Assembly: GCF_001499965.1 (NCBI RefSeq)
Contig: NZ_LQIT01000045.1
Span: forward strand, 1 to 64,000
Origin: Mycobacterium sp. GA-2829
GTDB taxonomy: Bacteria > Actinomycetota > Actinomycetes > Mycobacteriales > Mycobacteriaceae
DNA length: 64,000 nucleotides
Direction of reading: 5' to 3'
Part shown: piece after piece, positions 32,542 through 40,739 of the stretch
Layout of the letters: each line of letters opens with the position of its first letter
How positions within the stretch are numbered: the stretch's first letter is position 1
Position numbers and translations under genes: made by a program
Notes under the pieces: generated by a model
Told to the model about the DNA's origin: nothing
What the model saw: the letters and a program-made list of their open reading frames with translations, nothing else
Databases searched by the model: none

Positions 32542-34035
32542 CTACCTGTTCTTCAGGCCGGTGATGATCGTCGGCCGTGCCTGCGGTCCGTGCTCGATGA
32601 GGTGGCAGATCGCGTCGACGTCGAGGTGCTCGTGCAGCAGGTCGGCCATGAGGTCGAGCTGGGCGTCGCGGCGTGCGGGCACATTCACGTCGTCGGCCAC
32701 CGCGAATCCGGAGCGGCCCGCCGCGTGGGCAGCCTCGGTCAGCCATGCCCGCCGGAATGCGTCGTTGTCGAACAGCCCGTGCCAGTGCGTGCCGAACACC
32801 GCGTCGCGGCGCAGCCCGACACCGGCCCAGTCGTCGGCGCCGGACCGGACCACCCGGCCGTGGTGGATCTCGTAGCCGGAAAGCGGAGTCTCCCAGTGCC
32901 GCAACGTCTTCTCGGCGGCGAACGCGATGTCGGCGTCGAGGATGCCGAGGCCGTCCACCCGGCCCGATCGCGACTCCACGGGGTCGTCGATGCGTCGGCA
33001 CAGCATCTGGAACCCGCCGCAGATGCCGAGCACCGGCCTGCCTGCGCGGGCGTGGTCGGCGATCGGTGCGTCGAGTCCGGCCGCCCGCAGCCACTCGAGG
33101 TCGGCCACCGTGGCCTTCGAGCCGGGCAGCACGATGACGTCGGCTCCGGTCAGGTCGGCCGGTCCGGTCACCCAGCGGACCGTCACACCGGGTTCGCAGG
33201 CCAGCGCCTCGACGTCGGTGGAGTTCGAGATCCGCGGCAACCGCACCACCGCCACCTCCAACCCCTCGCTCCCCCGCGGCGGCACCGGCCTGCCGACGGT
33301 GCGGCCCGTAACCACGGAGACCGAATCCTCGGTGTCCATCCACAATTCGTCGCTGTATGGGATCACGCCGTAGGTCGGGCGGCCGGTCAGAGCCTGCAGT
33401 TGGTCGAGGCCCGGATCGAGCAGTGTGGGGTCGCCGCGAAACTTGTTGACGACGAACCCCGCGATCAGCGCCTGATCGTCCGGGTGCAGGACGGCGACGG
33501 TGCCGAACAGGTGGGCCAGCACCCCGCCGCGGTCGATGTCGCCGACGACGAGCACCGGCAGGTCCGCCCGCCGCGCGAGCCCCATGTTGGCCAGGTCGGT
33601 GCCGCGCAGGTTGATCTCGGCAGGTGACCCCGCACCCTCGCACAGCACCACGTCGAATTCCTCGCGCAGCGAACCTAATTCGTCGGCGACCACGTCGGCG
33701 AGCCGGTCCCGGTGGGTGATGTAGTCCCTGGCGCCGACCGAACCGGTCACCCGGCCCCGCACGACGAGTTGCGAGGTGCGGTCGCTGCCCGGTTTGAGCA
33801 GCACGGGGTTGAAGCGCACGCTGGGCGCAAGGCCGGCGGCGCGGGCCTGCACGGCCTGGGCGCGGCCGATCTCCCCGCCGTCGACGGTGACCGCCGAGTT
33901 GTTGGACATGTTCTGCGCCTTGAACGGCGCCACCCGCACGCCGTTGCGGGCGAGCAGCCGGCACAGTCCGGCGACCACCATGGATTTCCCGGCGTCGGAG
34001 GTGGTGCCCGCAACCAGCAGTGCGCCGCTCGTCAC
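32542..34035 (-). CDS. cobQ: Cobyric acid synthase (CobQ)
   Basis: The 497-residue amidotransferase adds four amides (b, d, e, g) to adenosyl-cobyrinate a,c-diamide. The N-terminal dethiobiotin-synthetase-like half has VAGTTSDAGKSMVVAGLCRLL and the PFKAQNMSNNS block; the glutaminase half has LGICGGFQMLCRRI (Cys nucleophile) and FGTHWHGLFDN (His). In M. tuberculosis the main cobQ lies elsewhere, so the position next to mapB is a rearrangement. It joins cysG, cobB and cobO as the fourth visible corrinoid gene. Confidence 0.95.
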   Translation of the reverse strand: MTSGALLVAGTTSDAGKSMVVAGLCRLLARNGVRVAPFKAQNMSNNSAVTVDGGEIGRAQAVQARAAGLAPSVRFNPVLLKPGSDRTSQLVVRGRVTGSVGARDYITHRDRLADVVADELGSLREEFDVVLCEGAGSPAEINLRGTDLANMGLARRADLPVLVVGDIDRGGVLAHLFGTVAVLHPDDQALIAGFVVNKFRGDPTLLDPGLDQLQALTGRPTYGVIPYSDELWMDTEDSVSVVTGRTVGRPVPPRGSEGLEVAVVRLPRISNSTDVEALACEPGVTVRWVTGPADLTGADVIVLPGSKATVADLEWLRAAGLDAPIADHARAGRPVLGICGGFQMLCRRIDDPVESRSGRVDGLGILDADIAFAAEKTLRHWETPLSGYEIHHGRVVRSGADDWAGVGLRRDAVFGTHWHGLFDNDAFRRAWLTEAAHAAGRSGFAVADDVNVPARRDAQLDLMADLLHEHLDVDAICHLIEHGPQARPTIITGLKNR

Positions 34036-34037
34036 GC

Positions 34038-34093
34038 CGAACGTGCGCTCACGGCGAGAATCCGGCCGGAAAATCGCACTGGGCGCACGTTCG
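34038..34093. repeat. Nested intergenic hairpin between mapB and cobQ
   Basis: Perfect 11-bp arms CGAACGTGCGC (34038-34048) and GCGCACGTTCG (34083-34093) enclose a second stem GCGA/TCGC and a central palindrome TCCGGCCGGA. It fills almost the whole gap between mapB and cobQ. It may act as a factor-independent terminator without a U-tract, or be one copy of a dispersed mycobacterial intergenic repeat. Confidence 0.7.
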
Positions 34094-34102
34094 TTGCGAC
34101 GT

Positions 34103-34960
34103 TCACGGCAGGGTGAGGATCTCGGCGCCCGTATCGGTGACCACCAGCGTGTGTTCGAACTGCGCGGTCCACTTGCGGTCCTTGGTCGCGACGGTCCAGC
34201 CGTCGTTCCAGATCTCGTAGTCCAGACCGCCGAGGTTGATCATCGGTTCGATGGTGAACGTCATCCCGGGTTCGATGACGGTTTCGACGTCGGGCTGGTC
34301 GTAATGCAGCACCACCAGCCCGTTGTGGAACGTGGTGCCGATACCGTGGCCGGTGAAATCGCGAACGACGTTGTAGCCGAACCGGTTCGCGTACGACTCG
34401 ATGACCCGCCCGATCACCGACAGCGCGCGGCCCGGTTTGACGGCCTTGATCGCGCGCATGGTCGCCTCGTGCGTGCGCTCGACGAGCAGCCGGTGCTCCT
34501 CGGAGACATCGCCCGCGAGGAAGGTGGCGTTGGTGTCGCCGTGGACGCCGTCGATGTAGGCGGTGACGTCGATGTTGACGATGTCGCCGTCCGCGATCAC
34601 CGTCGAATCGGGGATGCCGTGGCAGATGACCTCGTTGAGCGAGGTGCAGCAGGACTTCGGGAAGCCCTTGTAACCCAACGTGGACGGGTAGGCGCCGTGG
34701 TCGACCATGTACTCGTGGGCGATGCGGTCGAGCTCGTCGGTGGTGACGCCGGGTGCGACGGCCTTACCCGCCTCGGCCAGCGCGCCCGCGGCGATCCGCC
34801 CGGCGACACGCATCTTCTCGATGACCTCCGGGGTCTGCACCCAGGGTTCGCTGCCCTCGACGGCGGTCGGGCGCCACGCATATTCGGGGCGCTCGATCGA
34901 CTTGGGTACCGGCAGCGTGGGAGACAGCTCGCCGGGACGGAGGGCGGTGCGCACAGACAT
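34103..34960 (-). CDS. mapB: Type I methionine aminopeptidase
   Basis: The 285-residue enzyme removes N-terminal Met. Metal ligands are visible in NIDVTAYIDGVHGDTNATF (Asp pair), FTGHGIGTTFHNG (His), EPGMTFTIEPM (Glu) and the final AQFEHTLVVT (Glu). The N-terminal extension with a Pro-rich SH3-binding-like stretch (LPVPKSIERPEYAWRP) is characteristic of mycobacterial MapB (Rv2861c, same length). Start ATG 34960 follows AGGAG at 5 bases; the frame stays open upstream into the next gene, but that extension is not coding. Confidence 0.95.
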   Translation of the reverse strand: MSVRTALRPGELSPTLPVPKSIERPEYAWRPTAVEGSEPWVQTPEVIEKMRVAGRIAAGALAEAGKAVAPGVTTDELDRIAHEYMVDHGAYPSTLGYKGFPKSCCTSLNEVICHGIPDSTVIADGDIVNIDVTAYIDGVHGDTNATFLAGDVSEEHRLLVERTHEATMRAIKAVKPGRALSVIGRVIESYANRFGYNVVRDFTGHGIGTTFHNGLVVLHYDQPDVETVIEPGMTFTIEPMINLGGLDYEIWNDGWTVATKDRKWTAQFEHTLVVTDTGAEILTLP

Positions 34961-34962
34961 GA

Positions 34963-35017
34963 CTCCTAGGATAGCTAGGAGAATCGCACTCTCCTGAGAC
35001 GAGAATGCTAGATTCTC
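34963..35017. promoter_or_regulatory. Divergent mapB / thioesterase promoter with two dyads
   Basis: The 60 bases between the two divergent starts hold a perfect dyad CTCCTAG-N5-CTAGGAG (34963-34981) just before mapB, and GAGAAT-N5-ATTCTC (35001-35017) just before the thioesterase. The second dyad contains TAGATT (35009-35014), which sits 6 bases before ATG 35021 and could be its -10 box. GAGAAT/ATTCTC recurs in the divergent LLM promoter at 52409. Confidence 0.45.
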
Positions 35018-35020
35018 CCC

Positions 35021-35428
35021 ATGCTCGGCGAGTCGACACCGATGAAAACCACCCCCGATCACGTGCTGGGGCAGCTGGGCATCCACGATCTGCTCGAGAC
35101 CGACGAGCGCCTGGTCCTGGAGATGCAGAACCGGCCCGACCTCGCCAACACCCGGGGCGCCCTGCAGGGCGGGTTGGTCGCGACGTTGATCGACATCGCG
35201 GCCGGCCGGTTGGCCGACCGGCTGACCGCCCCCGATCAGAGCGTCACGACCGCCGACATGACCGTGCACTTCCTCGCCCCGGTCATCGTGGGGCCCGCTC
35301 GCGCCGAGGCCACCGTCGTCCGCGCGGGCAGGCGGTCGATCGTCACCGCCGTCGACGTCTTCGATGTGGGGCGCGACCGCCTCGCGGCCCGCGCCACGCT
35401 CAGTTTCGCGGTCCTGGACCCGCGGTAG
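35021..35428 (+). CDS. Hotdog-fold thioesterase (PaaI-like)
   Basis: The 135-residue protein has the hotdog signature NTRGALQGGLVATLIDIAAGRLAD, equivalent to the HGG-VATLID helix of PaaI/YbgC-type acyl-CoA thioesterases, followed by TTADMTVHFLAPV on the central strand. The active site is probably the Asn/Asp at the helix. ATG 35021 gives a leaderless start behind a TAGATT box; ATG 35042 is the alternative. It is convergent with a DUF1707 gene, one base between the stops. Confidence 0.8.
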   Translation: MLGESTPMKTTPDHVLGQLGIHDLLETDERLVLEMQNRPDLANTRGALQGGLVATLIDIAAGRLADRLTAPDQSVTTADMTVHFLAPVIVGPARAEATVVRAGRRSIVTAVDVFDVGRDRLAARATLSFAVLDPR

Positions 35429-35429
35429 G

Positions 35430-36032
35430 TCAGCGCTCGCCGAGGAAACGCGGCCTGCGCAGCCAGCCGGTCTGCGGACCGCGGATGTCGACCGAACCCC
35501 ACACCACCTTGCCGGTGAGCACGACGTGCGGTCGGCCCTCGGCGGGGACGTCGCGCCGGTGGTCGGTCGCGCTGCCGACGATGACCTCGACGTCGTCGAT
35601 CGACGCGCTGGCCCCGTCGGGCAGCCGCAGGTCGAGTCCGCCGAACTTCAGGTCGAGTTCGATCACGACGATCGGTCCGGCGAACCGGGCGCGGGTGAGG
35701 TCCAGGTCGATCGACCCCATGCGGCGCCGCAGCGCCAGCCGGGTCGGGACGATCCACTCCCCCTGGCGCTTCAGCGGTCCGAAGACGCCGCGCAGCTCGA
35801 CCCGGTCGGTCGCCGAGGTGACGATCGCGCCGGGGCCGGGCAGGTCGGTGACGAGCGCGTCGAGGTCGGACCGCATCCGGGCCTGGGAGACCCGTGCGGA
35901 GCGCTCCTCGAACTCCTCGATGTCGATGAGGCCCAGCGCCACCGCGTTGTGGAGCCGTCGCAGCGTGCCGTTGCGGTCGGCGTCCGAGATGCGCATCGGC
36001 GCCGGTTCACCGTTGGAGGCGGGGGTGGTCAT
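35430..36032 (-). CDS. DUF1707 domain protein
   Basis: The 200-residue protein opens with the DUF1707 block MRISDADRNGTLRRLHNAVALGLIDIEEFEERSARVSQARMRSDLDAL, a short helical module with SHOCT-like features. It is followed by a beta-rich C-terminal domain with repeated Gly-Ser-Ile-Asp and Gly-Leu-Asp strands, as in LiaF-like toast-rack domains. No membrane helix is seen. The exact function is unknown; such proteins are often tied to envelope stress. It is 16 bases from the PBP gene and likely cotranscribed with it. Confidence 0.75.
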   Translation of the reverse strand: MTTPASNGEPAPMRISDADRNGTLRRLHNAVALGLIDIEEFEERSARVSQARMRSDLDALVTDLPGPGAIVTSATDRVELRGVFGPLKRQGEWIVPTRLALRRRMGSIDLDLTRARFAGPIVVIELDLKFGGLDLRLPDGASASIDDVEVIVGSATDHRRDVPAEGRPHVVLTGKVVWGSVDIRGPQTGWLRRPRFLGER

Positions 36033-36048
36033 AGCCCCTTCAGGCTAC

Positions 36049-37869
36049 TCAGGCCAGGTAGTCGGCGGGCAGTCCGTCGAGCATGCCGCGCAACATCCGC
36101 ACCGCGTACTCCGAGCTGCCGCCACCCACGATGAGCGCGGCGAATGCGAGGTCACCGCGGTACCCGGCGAACCACGAGTGCGAACCACCGGCGAACTCGG
36201 CCTCGCCGGTCTTCCCGCGCACATCGCCGGCACCGGCCAGATCCTTGGCTGTGCCGTTGGTCACCACCAGCCGCATCATCGGCCGCAGCGCCTCGACGAC
36301 CTCGGGCCGCACCGGCTGCTGGGCGCCGGTGACGACGGTGTCGCGGCCCTCGATCAGCCGGGGCACCGGGGTGCGGCCCGCGGCGACCGTCGCGGCGACC
36401 AGCGCCATCCCGAACGGGCTGGCCACCACCTTGCCCTGCCCGAAACCGTCCTCGGTGCGTTCGGCCAGGTTGACCGTGGGCGGGACCGAACCGGAGACGG
36501 TCGGGATGCCCGCGATCTGGTAGTCGGGACCGATGCCGTACTGCGCCGCGGCCGAGGTGAGCCCGCGCGGCGGCATGCGGCTGGCGAGTTCGGCGAACGT
36601 GGTGTTGCAGGAGCTCGCGAACGCCCGCGACAGCGGGACGGTGCCGAGGTCGAAACCGCCGTAGTTCGGCACGGTGCGGTGCCCGATGTCGAGGTGGCCG
36701 GGGCACCCGAGAAGCGTGTTGGGCGTTGCCATATCGCGTTCGATGGCCGCGCCCGCGGTGACGATCTTGAACGTCGACCCCGGCGGGTAGAGGCCCATCG
36801 TGGCGAGCGGACCCTCGGCGTCGGCGGCGGCGTTCTGCGCGATGGCCAGGATCTCGCCGGTCGAGGCCTTCATCGCGACGATCATCGCCTGCTTGCCGGT
36901 GAAGTTCACCGCGTTCTGCGCGGCGGTCTGCACGGCCCGGTCCAGGCTGATCGTCACCGACGGCGCGGGGTCACCGGGCACCTCGGTGAGCACGTCGACG
37001 TCGACGCCGTTCTGGTTGACGGTGACCACCCGCCAGCCGGCCCGGCCGTCGAGTTCGTCGGCGACCTGCTTCTTGACCTCGGTGATGATCGCGGGCGCGA
37101 ACTCCGGATCGGTGGGCAGCATGTCGGCCTGCGGGGTGATCACCACCCCCGGGCGGGCGCCGAGGATGCCGGCCACCCGGTCGTGGTCGGCCTGGTTGAG
37201 CATGATCAGGCTCATCGGCTCCGATATCGAGGAGGCCTGTTCGGCCAGGCGCTGCGGATCGATGGTCGGATTGAACGGCCGCAGCACGTCGGCGACCACC
37301 CGCGCGGTCGTCATCAGCTCGGGGCCTGCGGCCTCGGCGTCCAATGAGAGGTGGTACCGGAAGCCGGGCACCAGCACGTTGGTGCCGCCGCGTTCGTTGA
37401 CCGAGGCCCGCGGCGGCGGGTCGGCGCGCAGCGCGAACGACTGGTTCTCCCCCAGCCGGGGGTGCAGATCCGTTGTGGCCCAACGTACTTCCCACCGACC
37501 CTCGTCGCGGACCATGTTGAGCCTGCCGTCGTAGGTCCAGGTGCGGTCCTTGGGCAGGTGCCAGGTGTAGCGGTAGGCGACGCTGCCGGTGTCCTCGGTG
37601 TACTTCGAACCCAGGATCTGCGCGTCGAGATGGGTCGCCTGCAGGCCGGCCCACGCGTCGTTGAGCGCGGCGCGGGCATCGGCGGGCCGGTCGGAGAGTT
37701 CGGCCGCCGCGGCGGTGTCACCGTTGGCCAGTGCGGCGAAGAACTCCTCGGCCGCGGGCTCGGGTCCGTTGGGTTTGGGGGTGCAACCGGACAGACCGAG
37801 GCTGCCGAGAACCGTGGCCACCGTGAGCAGGCAGGTGACTCGTGTGACTGCTGAGGTTTTAGTTGCCAT
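36049..37869 (-). CDS. Penicillin-binding lipoprotein, transpeptidase (Rv2864c-like)
   Basis: The 606-residue peptidoglycan transpeptidase begins with a lipoprotein signal (LGSLGLSGC). An NTF2-like MecA_N domain (about 40-150) and a dimerisation domain follow. The transpeptidase domain carries SxxK (PPGSTFKIVT), SxN (SSCN) and KTG (RGKTGEAEFAGG). The lipid anchor plus MecA_N fits class B PBPs of low beta-lactam affinity. It is the counterpart of M. tuberculosis Rv2864c. No lytic-enzyme partner is adjacent. Confidence 0.93.
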   Translation of the reverse strand: MATKTSAVTRVTCLLTVATVLGSLGLSGCTPKPNGPEPAAEEFFAALANGDTAAAAELSDRPADARAALNDAWAGLQATHLDAQILGSKYTEDTGSVAYRYTWHLPKDRTWTYDGRLNMVRDEGRWEVRWATTDLHPRLGENQSFALRADPPPRASVNERGGTNVLVPGFRYHLSLDAEAAGPELMTTARVVADVLRPFNPTIDPQRLAEQASSISEPMSLIMLNQADHDRVAGILGARPGVVITPQADMLPTDPEFAPAIITEVKKQVADELDGRAGWRVVTVNQNGVDVDVLTEVPGDPAPSVTISLDRAVQTAAQNAVNFTGKQAMIVAMKASTGEILAIAQNAAADAEGPLATMGLYPPGSTFKIVTAGAAIERDMATPNTLLGCPGHLDIGHRTVPNYGGFDLGTVPLSRAFASSCNTTFAELASRMPPRGLTSAAAQYGIGPDYQIAGIPTVSGSVPPTVNLAERTEDGFGQGKVVASPFGMALVAATVAAGRTPVPRLIEGRDTVVTGAQQPVRPEVVEALRPMMRLVVTNGTAKDLAGAGDVRGKTGEAEFAGGSHSWFAGYRGDLAFAALIVGGGSSEYAVRMLRGMLDGLPADYLA

Positions 37870-37951
37870 TGAGGCAAATGGTAGGGATGAGGTGATCGGT
37901 TTCCGGGGAGGCGCACCGTGACACCGCCGTGACGGGGCCGTGTCCCGCGCG

Positions 37952-38554
37952 TCACACGCCCAGGCCGCGCACCACGATCTCGAATCCGCGCCGGAACTCC
38001 TCCTCCGGCGTCACCTGCGCCGCCTGGGTCGCCGCCCGCGCCAGCAGCGGATATTCCTGCTGGCGCGCGATGGCCCGGGTGCCCTCGCCGGCGAGCGGCC
38101 CGAAGTGGGCGACCTCCAGCGCACCGAACACGTACGCCAGCACCGCCCGGAACGCGATGACGCGCCGCCGGCCCGTGAGACCCGCGTCGGTCAGCACCTC
38201 CAGCACCGCCTCACCCCAGGCGAGCGACGCGGGCACGCGGTGGCGGTGCACGAGCAGCAGGGGCACCACCGCCGGATGCCCGGCCGCGGCCGCCCGGACC
38301 CGCTCGGCGAGGGCGGCCAGGCGCCGCGGCGGCGCACCCCGTGGCATCCCGTCGGCCATCGCGCTCAGCACCCGCCCGACGACCAGCTGCTCGAGTTGGG
38401 CCCGGTCGGTGACGTAGCGGTAGAGCGACATCGTCCCGACGTCGAGGCGGCGCGCGACGGTGCGCATGGACAGCGCGGGCAGTCCGTCGTCGTCGACCAC
38501 CGCGAGCGCGGCGTCGGCGATCTGTTCGGAGGTCAGCGACCGGGGACGTGGCAT
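37952..38554 (-). CDS. TetR-family transcriptional regulator
   Basis: The protein of about 200 residues has an N-terminal TetR helix-turn-helix (LTSEQIADAALAVVDDDGLPALSMRTVARRLDVGTMSLYRYVTDRAQL). The C-terminal ligand domain is of the TetR_C type. I start at ATG 38554 (MPRPRSLTSEQ); the frame is open upstream across the operator region. It is divergent from the peroxiredoxin-like gene, and two copies of a near-palindrome sit between the genes, so it probably represses itself and that gene. Confidence 0.85.
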   Translation of the reverse strand: MPRPRSLTSEQIADAALAVVDDDGLPALSMRTVARRLDVGTMSLYRYVTDRAQLEQLVVGRVLSAMADGMPRGAPPRRLAALAERVRAAAAGHPAVVPLLLVHRHRVPASLAWGEAVLEVLTDAGLTGRRRVIAFRAVLAYVFGALEVAHFGPLAGEGTRAIARQQEYPLLARAATQAAQVTPEEEFRRGFEIVVRGLGV

Positions 38555-38565
38555 GGCGTTGACAG

Positions 38566-38606
38566 CGTACACCGTACGACTACAGTAGATAGGCGTACAC
38601 CGCACG
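38566..38606. promoter_or_regulatory. Paired operator between TetR and peroxiredoxin genes
   Basis: CGTAC-ACC-GTACG at 38566-38578 is a perfect dyad. CGTAC-ACC-GCACG at 38594-38606 is the same sequence with one change. The two sites lie 28 bases apart centre to centre on the same face of the helix, in the 69-base gap between the divergent starts (38554 and 38624). This is typical of a TetR repressor binding two dimers. Confidence 0.7.
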
Positions 38607-38623
38607 CCTACCGAGGAGCCGCC

Positions 38624-39190
38624 ATGGCACCGTCACGCATCCCGGCCAGAAACCTGCGCACCGTCGTCGGCGCCACTGTCGCACTGCCCGATCCGGACAC
38701 CGTCACCCATCTTCATTTCCGCCGCTTCGCGGGCTGTCCGATCTGCAACCTGCACCTGCAGACGTTCGTTCGCCGCCACGACGAGATCGCGGCCGCGGGC
38801 ATCCGCGAGGTGGTCGTGTTCCACTCCCCCGCCGACGATCTGCGCGCACACACCGATGGGCTGCCGTTCGCGGTGATCGCCGACCCCGACAAACACCTCT
38901 ACCGCGAGTTCGGCGTCGAATCCGGTCGCCGGGCGCTGCTCGACCCGCGCGCGTGGGGCGCCATCGTGCGCGGGATCACCGCAACGCTGCGCGGCCGGTT
39001 CCGGACACCCGCGCTCACCCAGCCGGGCGGGCGGCTCGGCCTCCCCGCGGACTTCCTCATCGCGGGCGACGGCACCGTGCTGGCCGCGAAGTACGGCAGG
39101 CACGCCGACGACCAGTGGACGGTCGACGAACTCCTGGCTCAGGCCCCCGCGGCCGGGGCGCGCACGACCAGGGGCACCGCGGGGAAGTAG
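38624..39190 (+). CDS. Peroxiredoxin-like (AhpC/TSA-2) protein
   Basis: The 188-residue thioredoxin-fold protein has the active motif RRFAGCPICNLHLQTF with a CPIC pair near residues 38-41, then a peroxiredoxin-like strand-helix order (VVVFHSPADDL, VIADPDKHLYREFGV, PADFLIAGDGTVL). It probably reduces organic peroxides or acts as a thiol-disulfide enzyme. GAGGAG lies 5 bases before ATG 38624. The 3' end overlaps the convergent GNAT gene by 52 bases. It is controlled, by inference, by the divergent TetR. Confidence 0.82.
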   Translation: MAPSRIPARNLRTVVGATVALPDPDTVTHLHFRRFAGCPICNLHLQTFVRRHDEIAAAGIREVVVFHSPADDLRAHTDGLPFAVIADPDKHLYREFGVESGRRALLDPRAWGAIVRGITATLRGRFRTPALTQPGGRLGLPADFLIAGDGTVLAAKYGRHADDQWTVDELLAQAPAAGARTTRGTAGK

Positions 39191-39792
39191 GCGGCCATCT
39201 CGGCCCGCGAGGCGCGCAGCGCGGCGGTCCCGTACCCGCGTTTGCGGTGGTCCGGGTGGATCCAGATCCGCACGTTCACCTCACCGCCGGACAGCTCGCC
39301 GAACACCATGCCGATCTTCTCGGAACCGACGGTCGCCACCAGCCAGACCGCCTCCTCGGCGTGGACGCGGCCGACCGCGGCGCTGATCTCGTCGTCCAGC
39401 GCACCGGCGGGCGCACCCGAACCGTCGCCGGCCGCCCGCACGTCGGCCGTGCGCGCGGCGAACACGTCGCGGTCCTCGCTGGCCGAAAACGGGCGCAGCA
39501 CAACGCGTTCCACCCGGCGCGGGGTCTGCTCACCCATGGTGAAGCTGAGCTGGTTGTTGAGGTCCTCGAGTTCGGCGGCGATGCGTTTGCGCGAGACCTT
39601 GGTCAGCCGGTCGAACGACAACCGCAGCACGGCCTCACCAGCGGCGGGCGAGGTGCCGAGCAGCGCGGCGACCTCCTCGATCGCGGCGTCGTAGTCCTCG
39701 GACCCGACGATCACGTCGAGCACTTCGTGACGGCGTTCCAGCGCCCGCATCAACGCGTCGGCGATCTCCCGGCGGTCCGCGGCATCGGTCAT
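39139..39792 (-). CDS. GNAT acetyltransferase with an N-terminal gyrase-A-like segment
   Basis: The 217-residue protein is unusual. Residues about 8-80 (IADALMRALERRHEVLDVIV, then GTSPAAGEAVLRLSFDRLTK and onward) align well with the helical tower of DNA gyrase subunit A (pattern LV-ALD---EVI, then QA-AIL---L-RLT---R--I--EL). The remaining part is a GNAT domain with VNVRIWIHPDHRKRGYGTAALR as the acetyl-CoA loop. The gyrase-like piece lacks the catalytic Tyr. It may bind DNA gyrase or act as a scaffold; function unknown. Start is ATG 39792, although the frame opens at 39819. Confidence 0.75.
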   Translation of the reverse strand: MTDAADRREIADALMRALERRHEVLDVIVGSEDYDAAIEEVAALLGTSPAAGEAVLRLSFDRLTKVSRKRIAAELEDLNNQLSFTMGEQTPRRVERVVLRPFSASEDRDVFAARTADVRAAGDGSGAPAGALDDEISAAVGRVHAEEAVWLVATVGSEKIGMVFGELSGGEVNVRIWIHPDHRKRGYGTAALRASRAEMAAYFPAVPLVVRAPAAGA

Positions 39793-39831
39793 GGCCGCCA
39801 GCGTAACCGCCGGCTTCAATCAAGTAGCGCG

Positions 39832-40686
39832 TCAGTCGAGCAGGATGGTGGCGAAGGTGCCGACCTGGCGGAACCCGATCCGGTCGTACGTGGCCCGGGC
39901 GACGGTGTTGTAGCTGTTGACGTAGAGGCTGGCGATCCGGCCGCCGCGGACCACCGCGGCCGCGAGCGCGGCGGTGCCCGTGGTGCCCAGACCGTGGCCG
40001 CGCCAGTCCGGATGCACCCAGACGCCCTGGATCTGACCGACCGCGGGTGACTGCGAACCGACCTCGGCCTTGAACACCACCTCGCCGCGTTCGAACCGGG
40101 CCCACGCCCGGCCCGCCGCGATCAACCCGGCGACCCGGCGCCGGTACCCGCGGCCGCCGTCACCCGCGCGGGGGTCGATGCCGACCTCGCCGATGAACAT
40201 GTCGATGGCCGCCACGAGGTAGGCGTCGAGTTCCTCGATCCGCACCGGACGCACCGCCGGGTCGATCGCACACACGGGCGCGGTGTCGAGCGCCATCAGC
40301 GGTTGGCGGTCGCGGACGTCGCGGGCCGGACCCCACACCCGTTCCAGCCGTTGCCACATCGGCATGACGAGTTCGGCGCGGCCGACCAGCGAGGAGCACC
40401 GGCGGGCGCTGCTGGTGGCCTTGTCGGCGAACGCGTGCATGTCGGCGGTGTCGCCGCGCAGCGGAATGAGATTCGCCCCGGCGTAGCACAGGGATTCGGT
40501 CGCGCGCCTGCGCGTCCACAGCTCACCGCCGATGGCGCTGGGTTCGACGCCGTGTTCGGCGACGCGGGAGGCGACCATGCAGGAGCCGACCGGATCGTCG
40601 TCGAGCACCCGCTGGACCGCCGCGGCGTCGCGCACCACCGACACCCGTCGGTCGTCAGCGAGGCGGAACAGCGGCGGAGCCGACAT
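39832..40686 (-). CDS. GNAT acetyltransferase with DUF4081 (Rv2867c-like)
   Basis: The protein of about 284 residues has an N-terminal DUF4081 domain and a C-terminal GNAT domain (IQGVWVHPDWRGHGLGTTGTAALAAAVV, then YVNSYNTVARATYDRIGFRQVGTFATILL). Length and position, immediately downstream of ispG, match Rv2867c. The substrate is not known. ATG 40686 is preferred; GTG 40728 would add 14 residues. It is in the same direction as dxr-rip-ispG and is probably the last but one gene of that operon. Confidence 0.87.
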   Translation of the reverse strand: MSAPPLFRLADDRRVSVVRDAAAVQRVLDDDPVGSCMVASRVAEHGVEPSAIGGELWTRRRATESLCYAGANLIPLRGDTADMHAFADKATSSARRCSSLVGRAELVMPMWQRLERVWGPARDVRDRQPLMALDTAPVCAIDPAVRPVRIEELDAYLVAAIDMFIGEVGIDPRAGDGGRGYRRRVAGLIAAGRAWARFERGEVVFKAEVGSQSPAVGQIQGVWVHPDWRGHGLGTTGTAALAAAVVRGGRIASLYVNSYNTVARATYDRIGFRQVGTFATILLD

Positions 40687-40739
40687 CGATACTGCTTTCT
40701 GCTGGACCGAGGCGGTGACCCCACTCACCGCGTCGTTGT

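Noticed and set aside
35005..37347. 780-codon plus-strand open frame
   Set aside because: It overlaps the real thioesterase start in another frame and is then antisense to the DUF1707 and PBP genes, without any recognisable domain.
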